The position numbers and the translations under genes were made by a program. The notes below the pieces were generated by a model. That model saw only the letters and a program-made list of their open reading frames with translations. It made no database searches and was not told the origin of the DNA. Source: CAZAQB01 sp964487155 (GTDB lineage: Bacteria > Pseudomonadota > Gammaproteobacteria > Nitrococcales > Nitrococcaceae). Taken from it: a DNA stretch of 13,693 nucleotides. This document shows positions 7,475 to 13,693 of this stretch, one piece after another (the first letter of the stretch is position 1; the number at the start of each line of letters is the position of its first letter). The stretch covers positions 1-13,693 of the forward strand of contig CAZAQB010000094.1 of the NCBI GenBank assembly GCA_964487155.1, given 5' to 3'.

Positions 7475-7499
7475 GGCGCCGGGGCCCGGCCCCGGCGCC
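7475..7499 (+). other. GC-only intercistronic hairpin between norB and the polyferredoxin gene
   Basis: GGCGCCGGGG (7475-7484) and CCCCGGCGCC (7490-7499) are perfect complements around a 5-nt loop, in the 49-nt gap after the norB stop. No T-run follows, and the next ribosome site (GGAG, 7507-7510) lies just beyond it. It may protect the norCB message from 3' exonucleases or partly attenuate transcription, giving more NorCB than downstream products. This is inferred from structure only. Confidence 0.5.
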
Positions 7500-7516
7500 G
7501 CACCCCGGAGCTGTCC

Positions 7517-8440
7517 ATGGATACCCAGAACTACCGCCGCTTCACCCGCAGCGCCTTCTTCACGCTGTTCCTGCTGGCGCCGGTGCTGGACATCTTCCGG
7601 CTTGACCTGAACCAGGGCCATTTCATCCTGCTCGGCCTGGACTGGACCCTGGGCGTCGACCCGGGCACCCAGGCGGACGCGATGGGCCTGGCCGCCCAGG
7701 TGATGCTGCGGGTGTTCCTGCCCGGGATGGCCCTGTTGGCCGCCGGCATCTGGCTGGTGTGGCGTTACGGCCGGCTCTACTGCGGCTGGCTCTGCCCCCA
7801 CTTCTCGGTGGTGGAGGGGCTCGATGCCCTGATGCAGCGCTGCCTGGGGCGGCGCTCGGTGTGGGAGCGGCTGCGCGGCGAGGGCCGCGGGCGCGCCGCC
7901 GCCGGCCGGGTCACCTTCGCGACCGCCTGCCTGGCCGTGGCCTTCCTGTGGGCCCTGACCCTGCTCACCTACCTGGTGACCCCCAGCCAGGTGTACACCG
8001 GCCTGGCCGCCCTGGAACTGCCGCGCTGGCAGGGCATTTTCCTGACCGCGGCCACCACCGTCTTCGCCGTGGACTTCGTTCTGGCCCGGCATTTCTTCTG
8101 CAAATACGGCTGCGCCGTGGGCGTGTTCCAGAGCCTGATCTGGATGGGCAACCCGCGGGGGCTGGTGGTGCGCTTCGATGCCCACCGGGCCCGTGACTGC
8201 CGGGACTGCAACGCCTGCGACCTGGCCTGCCCCATGCGCCTGCCGCCCCGTGGCATGAAGCGCGCCAAGTTCACCTGCACCCAGTGCCTGGAATGCGTGA
8301 GCGCCTGCGCCGACGTACAGCGGGACAACCCCCGTGGGCCGCTGCTGCACTGGGTCGCCGGCGAGGCTGCCCGGGCGGTGGACCGCCAGCCCCGGCAGGG
8401 GCCGGCCACACCCCGGGTGGTCCGGCCCGCAGAACTGTAG
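7517..8440 (+). CDS. Membrane polyferredoxin with two [4Fe-4S] motifs (NapH/CcoG/NosR C-terminus-like)
   Basis: 307-residue integral membrane iron-sulfur protein. Membrane segments lie near residues 13-25, 62-83, 130-157 and 170-190. A C89-GWL-C93-P loop and C195-KYG-C199, the membrane cysteine pairs of the NapH/NosR/CcoG family, are followed by two ferredoxin motifs: C228-x2-C231-x2-C234-x3-C238-P and C254-x2-C257-x2-C260-x3-C264. It lacks the FMN-binding domain of NosR and the C-terminal Ig-like domain of CcoG. Members of this family move electrons across or along the membrane or help assemble metal centres. Here it lies between norB and norD, with norD 9 nt downstream, so a role in NO reductase maturation or electron supply is likely but unproven. 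Start ATG 7517, GGAG 6 nt upstream. Confidence 0.85.
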   Translation: MDTQNYRRFTRSAFFTLFLLAPVLDIFRLDLNQGHFILLGLDWTLGVDPGTQADAMGLAAQVMLRVFLPGMALLAAGIWLVWRYGRLYCGWLCPHFSVVEGLDALMQRCLGRRSVWERLRGEGRGRAAAGRVTFATACLAVAFLWALTLLTYLVTPSQVYTGLAALELPRWQGIFLTAATTVFAVDFVLARHFFCKYGCAVGVFQSLIWMGNPRGLVVRFDAHRARDCRDCNACDLACPMRLPPRGMKRAKFTCTQCLECVSACADVQRDNPRGPLLHWVAGEAARAVDRQPRQGPATPRVVRPAEL

Positions 8441-8449
8441 AGGCGCCCC

Positions 8450-10288
8450 ATGGAGGAACTGGTCGGCCTCAAGTGGCACCGCCTGGTCACCGTACTGGCG
8501 CGCCGGGACCACCCGGGGGCCCGGGTGGAGCTGGCCGGCGAGCGCCCCTCGCTGGGGCTCGTGTTCCGTGCCCTGGGCGGCGACCCGGCGCTGCGCATCG
8601 AGCCGGCCACGCCGCGCAGCCTGGGCTGCCGGCGCAGCCTGCTGCAGCGCCTGGCGGGCACCGGCACCCAGGCCGAGCTGGCCTGGCGGGACGGCGACGT
8701 GCTCCGGCTGCCGCCGTCCCTGGCGGTGCTGCCCCGGCGCGAACTCAACCGCGATCTCTACCTGTGGCTGGCGGCGCTCGCCTCGCAGGCGCCGCGGCTG
8801 GTCCCCGAGGGCTGGTTCGCCGCCAACCAGACCCTGGTGCGCCGCACCCTGCGCCGGCTGCCGGGGCTGCAGGGGCGCTACGCCCGGCTGCTGGAGGCGG
8901 TGCTCGCCCAGCGCCCGCCGCCGGAGTCGCTGCCCGCGCGGGAGGCCGCTGCCGAGCGGGCGTTGCGCCGGGCCCTGCGCCAGCCGGGCAGCATCTCGGA
9001 GCTGCCGCCGGCGACCCATGCCCCCGACCCGGTCCATCTCTGGCTTTACCCCGCCCTGGACCCGGAGGCGGGCCCCCCCGCCGGGGACGGCGACGACCCG
9101 GACGAGCCCGAGCCCGCCGACTCGCCGCAACCCTCCGGCCTGCGCCGCCGGGCCCACCGGGTGGAGGACCCGGACGGCCACGACGGGCTGCTGGCATTCC
9201 GCCTGGAGAGCCTGTTCTCCTGGAGCGAATACGTTCCCGTGGACCGCACCACTGACGAGGACGACGACCCGGACGCGGCCCAGGTGGCCGAAGACCTGGA
9301 CTCCATCAGCCTGGGCCGCGAACGCACGCCGCTGCGCTCGCGGCTGCGCCTGGATCTGGACCTGCCCGCCGCCGAGGAGGACGACCTGCGCCTGGGGCCC
9401 GGCATCCGCCTGCCGGAGTGGGACTTCCGCCGCCAGGACTATCTTCCGGACCATGTCGCGCTGCTGCCCATGGTGGCCCGGGAGGCGGCGCCGGCCCCCT
9501 TGCCGGCCCACCTCGCCCCCACCGCCGCGCGCCTGCGCCGCGCCTTCCAGGCCCTGCGCCCGGAGCGGGAGTGGCGCCGGCGCCAGCCCCAGGGCCCCGA
9601 GCTGGATCTGGATGCCTGTGTGGACTTCTGGACCGACCGGCGCCGGGGCCGCGCCCGGGCCGATGCCTCGCTGCACCGCCGGCTGCTCGAAGGTCACCGG
9701 GATCTGGCCTGCCTGGTGCTGGCGGACCTCTCCCTGTCCACCGACAGCTCGGTCAACGACCACGCCCAGGTAATCGACGTCATCCGCGACAGCCTGCTGC
9801 TGCTCGGTGAGGCGCTGGCGGCCAGCGGCGACCGTTTTGCCCTGTACGGGTTCTCGTCCCGGCGCCGGGCGCATGTGCGCTTCAACATGCTGAAGAACTT
9901 CGCAGAGCCCCTCGGCGATGCGGTGCGCGGCCGGCTGCAGGCGATCCGGCCCGGTTTCTACACCCGCATGGGGGCGGCGCTGCGCCAGGCAACGCGGGTG
10001 CTCCAGGACCAGCCGGCCGCCCAGCGCCTGCTGCTGCTGCTCACCGACGGCAAGCCCAACGACCTGGACCTCTACGAGGGCCGCTACGGCGTGGAAGACA
10101 CCCGCATGGCGCTGGCCGAAGCGCGCCGCGCCGGCGTTCGGCCGTTCTGCGTCACCATCGACCAGCAGGCCGAGGACTACCTGCCCTACCTGTTCGGGGC
10201 CCGCAACTTCACGCTCATGCGCGAGCCCGAGCGCCTGCCGGAACTGCTGCCCCGGCTCTACCTGCTGCTCACCGAGGGGGAGCGATGA
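8450..10288 (+). CDS. norD: NorD, von Willebrand factor A domain protein for NO reductase activation
   Basis: 612 residues, normal for NorD. The N-terminal 400 residues are charged and rich in Arg, Leu and acidic stretches (for example DDPDEPEPADSP), with little other recognisable sequence. The C-terminal VWA domain (about 415-600) carries the MIDAS motif D426-L-S-L-S and the later LLTDGKPND segment, both intact. VWA proteins of this type pair with MoxR ATPases; NorD with NorQ is needed for active NorCB, probably by loading FeB. Start: ATG 8450 with GAGG 6 nt upstream. The stop overlaps the norE start (ATGA), indicating translational coupling. Its ATPase partner norQ lies upstream of norC instead of adjacent. 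Confidence 0.95.
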   Translation: MEELVGLKWHRLVTVLARRDHPGARVELAGERPSLGLVFRALGGDPALRIEPATPRSLGCRRSLLQRLAGTGTQAELAWRDGDVLRLPPSLAVLPRRELNRDLYLWLAALASQAPRLVPEGWFAANQTLVRRTLRRLPGLQGRYARLLEAVLAQRPPPESLPAREAAAERALRRALRQPGSISELPPATHAPDPVHLWLYPALDPEAGPPAGDGDDPDEPEPADSPQPSGLRRRAHRVEDPDGHDGLLAFRLESLFSWSEYVPVDRTTDEDDDPDAAQVAEDLDSISLGRERTPLRSRLRLDLDLPAAEEDDLRLGPGIRLPEWDFRRQDYLPDHVALLPMVAREAAPAPLPAHLAPTAARLRRAFQALRPEREWRRRQPQGPELDLDACVDFWTDRRRGRARADASLHRRLLEGHRDLACLVLADLSLSTDSSVNDHAQVIDVIRDSLLLLGEALAASGDRFALYGFSSRRRAHVRFNMLKNFAEPLGDAVRGRLQAIRPGFYTRMGAALRQATRVLQDQPAAQRLLLLLTDGKPNDLDLYEGRYGVEDTRMALAEARRAGVRPFCVTIDQQAEDYLPYLFGARNFTLMREPERLPELLPRLYLLLTEGER

Positions 10289-10866
10289 GCGCGGCAGAGC
10301 TCGCCCTGGAGCGCCGGCAGCTGCCCGGCGATCTCGCCATGTGGTTCTTCATCCTGGCGGAGCTTGCGGTATTCGCGCTGCTGTTCCTGGGACTGATGGT
10401 CACCCGGGTGCGCCTGCCGGAGCTGTTCGCCGAGGGCCAGCCGCAGCTGCATCCCTGGGCCGGCATGGCCAACACCCTCGCGCTGCTCACCGGCAGCCTG
10501 TTCGTGGCCCGCGGCGTTGACGCGGTGGCCCGGGGCGCCGTTGGCCGGGCCCGCCTGGGCCTCGCCGCGGGCATCGCTTGCGGCGCGGTCTACCTGGCGG
10601 TGAAGGGCTGGGAGTACGCCGGGCTGATCGGGGCCGGCTACAACCTGCGCACCGACACCTTCTGGATGTTCTATTTCTTCGCCACCTTCTTCCACCTGAT
10701 GCACGTGGTGCTGGGCATGGTCATCCTCGCCATCGCCCTGGCCCACTGCGCCCGGGTGGCCGGCGACCCGCAGCAGCGCTCGGGCATCGAGAGCGCCGGA
10801 TCGTACTGGCACATGGTCGACCTGGTGTGGCTCGTTCTGTTTCCGCTGTTCTACGTGCTGCCGTGA
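10285..10866 (+). CDS. norE: NorE, cytochrome c oxidase subunit III-like accessory protein
   Basis: 193-residue protein of the COX3 family with about five membrane helices. Diagnostic stretches are LPGDLAMWFFILAEL at the start, VKGWEY in the middle, FFHLMHVVLGM, and the C-terminal SYWHMVDLVWLVLFPLFYVL. Length fits NorE, which is shorter than true oxidase subunit III, and no oxidase subunit I is adjacent. NorE is not part of the purified NorCB enzyme but supports NO reduction in vivo; its exact job is unsettled. The ATG at 10285 overlaps the norD stop by 4 nt. Confidence 0.93.
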   Translation: MSAAELALERRQLPGDLAMWFFILAELAVFALLFLGLMVTRVRLPELFAEGQPQLHPWAGMANTLALLTGSLFVARGVDAVARGAVGRARLGLAAGIACGAVYLAVKGWEYAGLIGAGYNLRTDTFWMFYFFATFFHLMHVVLGMVILAIALAHCARVAGDPQQRSGIESAGSYWHMVDLVWLVLFPLFYVLP

Positions 10867-10877
10867 GGACCCCGCCC

Positions 10878-11138
10878 GTGGCCATGGACCGCCTCAACCT
10901 GACCTGGATCGCCCTGGTGGCCCTGACCGTGGCCTCGGCGCTGCTGGGCCGGCTGGCCCAGGACAGCCTGCTGCCGCTGCTGGGCCTGCTGCTGGCGGGC
11001 GTCAAGGGCCAGCTGGTGGTGGACGTGTTCATGGGCCTGCGCCGGGCGCCACGGCTGTGGCGCGGCCTGCTGTCAGGCTACCTGGCGCTGCTGGTGACGG
11101 CGCTGGCGGCCCTCTACCTGCTGGCGGAGGCCGGGTGA
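10878..11138 (+). CDS. norF: NorF, small COX4-type membrane protein
   Basis: 86-residue hydrophobic protein with three predicted helices (LTWIALVALTVASALLG; LLPLLGLLLAGVKGQLVVDVFM; LLSGYLALLVTALAALYLL). The central VKGQLVVDVFMGL segment resembles bacterial cytochrome oxidase subunit IV-like proteins, the group that includes NorF. The place right after norE matches the classic norEF order. I chose GTG 10878, because GAGGA at 10865-10869, overlapping the norE stop, is 8 nt away. An ATG at 10884, two codons later, is the alternative. The stop overlaps the next start in a GTGA. Confidence 0.82.
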   Translation: MAMDRLNLTWIALVALTVASALLGRLAQDSLLPLLGLLLAGVKGQLVVDVFMGLRRAPRLWRGLLSGYLALLVTALAALYLLAEAG

Positions 11139-12637
11139 GCGCCGGCGCCGCCCATCGCCGCGCCGCCGGCCGGCTGCCCGCGGCTGTGCTCACGCTGCTG
11201 GCCGCCGGGTCGGCGGCCGCTGCGGCCGACTGGCGGGCGGTGGTCCCTGAGCTGTTCCCCGAGGCGACTCTGGTGGGCGAGATGAGCGGCGAACCGCCGG
11301 TCGCGGAGGTGCGGGCCGGCGCCGAGGTGGTGGGCCACGTGGCGCTCACCGACCGGGTGGCGCCGGTACCGGCGTACTCGGGCGAGCCCATCTCCGCGCT
11401 GCTGGGCATCGGCGCCGGCGGCCGGCTGCGCGGCGTGCGCATCGTGGCCCACCAGGAACCCATCCTGGCGGCGGGAGTGTCCGACCGGCAGCTCGCGGAG
11501 TTCGTCGCCCAGTACCGGGGCCTGCCGGCGGACGTGCGCATCCAGGTGGGCGGTGGCGCCCGCGAGGGCTACACCGTCATCGACGGGCTCTCCGGCGCCA
11601 CCATCACTGCCATGTCCGTGGACGCCTCGATCCAGGCCACCGCCCGCCAGAGCGCGGCGGCGCTGGGCCTGACCGGGGCGGCCGAGGCCGTGGAGCCGGT
11701 GTGGAAACGCAACTGGCGCGAGCGGCGCTGGGAGATCGCCGTGCTGCTCGCTGCCCTGGGTCTGCTGACCACGGTGCTGGTATTCCAGGACGCCTTCGCC
11801 CGCCGCCCGCGGCTGGTCACCGCCATCCGCCGCGGCTTCCTGGTGTTCACCCTGGGCTTCATCGGCTGGTACGCCCTGGCCCAGCTCTCGGTGGTCAACG
11901 TGTTCACCTTCCTGCACGCGGCGACCGGCGAGTTCCGCTGGGAGACCTTCCTGGTGGACCCCTTGCTGTTCCTGCTGTGGGGTTTCGTGGCGGTGGCCAT
12001 GCTGCTCTGGGGGCGCGGCGTCTACTGCGGCTGGCTGTGCCCCTACGGCGCCCTGCAGGAACTCGCCAGCCTGCTCGGGCGGCGCCTGGGGCTGCCCCAG
12101 TGGCGCTTCCCCACCGCCGTCCACGACCGGCTCTGGGCGCTGAAGTACGTGCTGTTCCTGGGGCTGTTCGGGCTGGCGCTGCAGTCGCTGGTGACCGTGC
12201 AGCCCTACCTGGAGGTGGAACCGTTCAAGACCGCCATCACCCTGCGCTTCCAGCGCGAGTGGCCGTTCGTCGCCTATGCCGCGCTGTTCGTGTTGGTCTC
12301 GATGTTCAACCCGAAGTTCTACTGCAAGTACGTCTGTCCGCTGGGGGCGGCGCTCGCCATTCCGGCCCGGCTGCGGCTGCTGGACTGGCTGCGCCGGCGC
12401 AAGGAGTGCGGCCGCCCCTGCCAGGTCTGCGCCGTGGAATGCGACGTGCAGGCGATCCGCGCCACCGGCGAGATCAACGTCAACGAGTGCCACCACTGCC
12501 TGGACTGCCAGCTCCTCTACTACGACGACCATCGCTGCCCGCCGCTCGCCGAGCGCCGCCGCCGCCGGGAGAAGAGCCGCGAAGCCTGGGAGAAGGTGCG
12601 CGCGTCGGTGCCAGCGCAGCGCACTGGTGACGATTGA
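11135..12637 (+). CDS. Short NosR/NirI-family membrane flavo-iron-sulfur protein
   Basis: 500 residues. A Sec-type signal (AVLTLLAAGSAAAAADW) leads into a periplasmic FMN-binding domain with DGLSGATIT, where T158 is the likely covalent flavin site. About five membrane helices follow from residue 199 on. Cysteine pairs C298-GWL-C302-P and C397-KYV-C401-P lie on the membrane part; the C-terminus carries C425-x3-C429-x2-C432-x3-C436 and C452-x2-C455-x2-C458-x9-C468-P, typical of NosR/NirI. Family members are usually about 650-750 residues; here the periplasmic part is about 200 residues shorter. Lying between norF and nirS, it is more likely NirI-like (needed for nirS expression or NirS activity in Paracoccus) than NosR, and no nos gene is seen. 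Start GTG 11135, GGAGG upstream, 4-nt overlap with norF. Confidence 0.87.
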   Translation: MSAGAAHRRAAGRLPAAVLTLLAAGSAAAAADWRAVVPELFPEATLVGEMSGEPPVAEVRAGAEVVGHVALTDRVAPVPAYSGEPISALLGIGAGGRLRGVRIVAHQEPILAAGVSDRQLAEFVAQYRGLPADVRIQVGGGAREGYTVIDGLSGATITAMSVDASIQATARQSAAALGLTGAAEAVEPVWKRNWRERRWEIAVLLAALGLLTTVLVFQDAFARRPRLVTAIRRGFLVFTLGFIGWYALAQLSVVNVFTFLHAATGEFRWETFLVDPLLFLLWGFVAVAMLLWGRGVYCGWLCPYGALQELASLLGRRLGLPQWRFPTAVHDRLWALKYVLFLGLFGLALQSLVTVQPYLEVEPFKTAITLRFQREWPFVAYAALFVLVSMFNPKFYCKYVCPLGAALAIPARLRLLDWLRRRKECGRPCQVCAVECDVQAIRATGEINVNECHHCLDCQLLYYDDHRCPPLAERRRRREKSREAWEKVRASVPAQRTGDD

Positions 12638-12647
12638 TTGCAATCAA
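12634..12647 (+). promoter_or_regulatory. Fnr/Dnr-type operator upstream of nirS, overlapping the preceding stop codon
   Basis: TTGATTGCAATCAA is a fully symmetric 14-bp palindrome and an exact match to TTGAT-N4-ATCAA. Its bases 12635-12637 are also the TGA stop of the NosR/NirI-type gene. With the centre at -41.5, transcription would start near 12682, about 62 nt before the nirS ATG; GAACAT (12671-12676) is the weak -10 candidate. There is no space for a terminator between the upstream gene and this promoter. Confidence 0.9.
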
Positions 12648-12743
12648 GGCCCTCCCAGGTACCGGGGGGAGAACATTTCCAGAGGCGTCTGAACCGACGC
12701 GCCCGGAGGGGCCGTCACCTGCCAAGACGAGGGAGAGAGAGCG

Positions 12744-13693
12744 ATGCGACCGAGACACACCTGTACCCAGATGCTGGGCGGGCTGCTGGCGGTGGGCTTC
12801 ATGGCCACGCCGGCCCTGGCCGCCGACGAAGCCGCCGAGGGCTCCGGTCACCCGGATACCACCCAGGGCGAGATGAGCTACATGGGCACCCCCCAGGGCA
12901 CCCCAGACACCGAGATGGTCACCGCCCCCGGGGCGCCCGACCTCACCACTGCCGAGTACCAGCGGGCCAAGCAGCTCTACTTCGAGCGCTGTGCCGGCTG
13001 CCACGGCGCCCTGCGCAAGGGGGCGACCGGCAAGCCCCTGACCCCCGACATCACCATGGAGCGGGGCACTGCCTACCTGAAGACCTTCATCAACTACGGC
13101 TCGCCGGCGGGCATGCCCAACTGGGGCACCTCGGGCGAGATGACCGATGAAGAGATCGACATCATGGCCCGCTTCCTCCAGCACCCGGCGCCGGTGCCGC
13201 CGGAGTTCTCCCTGGCGGACATCAAGGCCACCTGGAATGTGCTGGTGCCGCCGGAGGATCGCCCCGCCCGGCAGATGAACGACATCAACCTGGACAACCT
13301 GTTCTCGGTCACCCTGCGCGATGCCGGCGAGGTGGCGCTGATCGACGGCGACACCAAGGAGCTGGTGACCACCATCCGCACCGGCTACGCCGTGCACATC
13401 TCGCGGCTGTCGGCCTCGGGGCGCTACGTCTACGTCATCGGCCGCGACGCCAAGGTGGACCTCATCGACCTGTGGATGGACCCGCCCGCCAAGGTGGCGG
13501 AGATCGACACCGGCCTGGAGGCCCGCTCGGTGGAGACCTCCAAGTTCAAGGGCTGGGAGGACAAGCTCGCCATCGCCGGCACCTACTGGCCGCCGCAGTT
13601 CGTGGTCATGGAGGGCGACACCCTGGAGCCGCTGAAGATCGTCTCCACCCGCGGCGTCACCGTGGACACCCAGGAGTACCATCCCGAGCCCCG
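12744..13693 (+). CDS. nirS: NirS, cytochrome cd1 nitrite reductase (3' end outside window)
   Basis: First 316 codons of the periplasmic cd1 nitrite reductase, which makes NO from nitrite. A Sec signal peptide (LGGLLAVGFMATPALA, cut near residue 26) and a short acidic linker precede the cytochrome c domain with C83-AG-C86-H87. M124 in AGMPNWG is the probable second haem c ligand, 37 residues after the His, as in Pseudomonas aeruginosa (H51/M88). The d1 propeller begins with LDNLFSVTLRDAGEVALIDG; H218 in GYAVHISR aligns with P. aeruginosa H182, the proximal d1 ligand. Start ATG 12744 with a GAGGGAGAG purine stretch upstream. Haem d1 synthesis genes are not in view and would be expected further downstream. 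Confidence 0.97.
   Translation, partial: MRPRHTCTQMLGGLLAVGFMATPALAADEAAEGSGHPDTTQGEMSYMGTPQGTPDTEMVTAPGAPDLTTAEYQRAKQLYFERCAGCHGALRKGATGKPLTPDITMERGTAYLKTFINYGSPAGMPNWGTSGEMTDEEIDIMARFLQHPAPVPPEFSLADIKATWNVLVPPEDRPARQMNDINLDNLFSVTLRDAGEVALIDGDTKELVTTIRTGYAVHISRLSASGRYVYVIGRDAKVDLIDLWMDPPAKVAEIDTGLEARSVETSKFKGWEDKLAIAGTYWPPQFVVMEGDTLEPLKIVSTRGVTVDTQEYHPEP

Noticed and set aside
8284..9773. Two long plus-strand frames inside the polyferredoxin and norD genes
   Set aside because: They are Pro/Gly/Arg/Ala-rich out-of-frame readings of norD, which has intact motifs, normal length and its own ribosome site.
7439..9874. 811-codon minus-strand open frame opposite the polyferredoxin and norD
   Set aside because: It spans two well-supported plus-strand genes and the gap between them, and has low-complexity composition with no recognisable domain.
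10884..11138. ATG at 10884 as the norF start
   Set aside because: The GAGGA site is 14 nt from this ATG but 8 nt from the GTG at 10878, so the GTG is favoured; the difference is only two residues and not firmly settled.
1..13693. CRISPR array, tRNA/rRNA genes, prophage or insertion-sequence genes
   Set aside because: No regularly spaced short repeats, no cloverleaf-like or rRNA-like sequence, and no transposase or integrase motif were seen on either strand.

Overview
The window is very GC-rich (roughly 70% by eye) and densely coded. It reads as a piece of a denitrifying proteobacterial chromosome. The gene set (cytochrome cd1 nitrite reductase, c-type nitric oxide reductase, Fnr/Dnr-type operators) and an E. 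coli-like REP pair fit a gammaproteobacterium, for example a halophilic or sulfur-oxidising lineage. A betaproteobacterium cannot be excluded from sequence alone. No mobile-element gene, tRNA, rRNA or CRISPR array was seen.

Region 1 (1-3711) looks like ordinary metabolism. On the minus strand is a large partial gene that fuses an N-terminal TVP38/DedA-type membrane domain to a mercuric-reductase/dihydrolipoamide-dehydrogenase-like flavoprotein. It diverges, across a 334-bp gap, from a plus-strand O-acetylhomoserine sulfhydrylase (metY type) with a GTG start.

Region 2 (3712-4049) is intergenic. It holds an inverted pair of REP-like elements, a perfect 16-bp-arm hairpin and the first of three near-identical Fnr/Dnr boxes.

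Region 3 (4050-13693) is a nitrite/NO reduction cluster, all on the plus strand: norQ, an overlapping unknown small membrane protein, a 395-bp repeat-containing gap with the second box, norC, norB, a membrane polyferredoxin, norD, norE, norF, a short NosR/NirI-type flavo-iron-sulfur protein, the third box, and the 5' part of nirS. NirS would reduce nitrite to NO in the periplasm and NorCB would reduce NO to N2O. NorQ and NorD (MoxR AAA+ ATPase plus VWA protein) are the expected activation pair for NorCB. NorE and NorF are small membrane accessory proteins. The two polyferredoxins are candidate membrane electron-transfer or assembly factors.

The three boxes (centres near 3913, 5501 and 12640) suggest three coordinately induced transcription units: norQ plus the small gene, norC to the NosR/NirI-type gene, and nirS. 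The third box overlaps the stop codon of the gene before it, leaving no room for a terminator, so nirS may also be reached by read-through. The main oddities are norQ split from norD, two different polyferredoxins in one nor operon, a NosR/NirI protein about 200 residues shorter than usual, and the uncharacterised small membrane gene.
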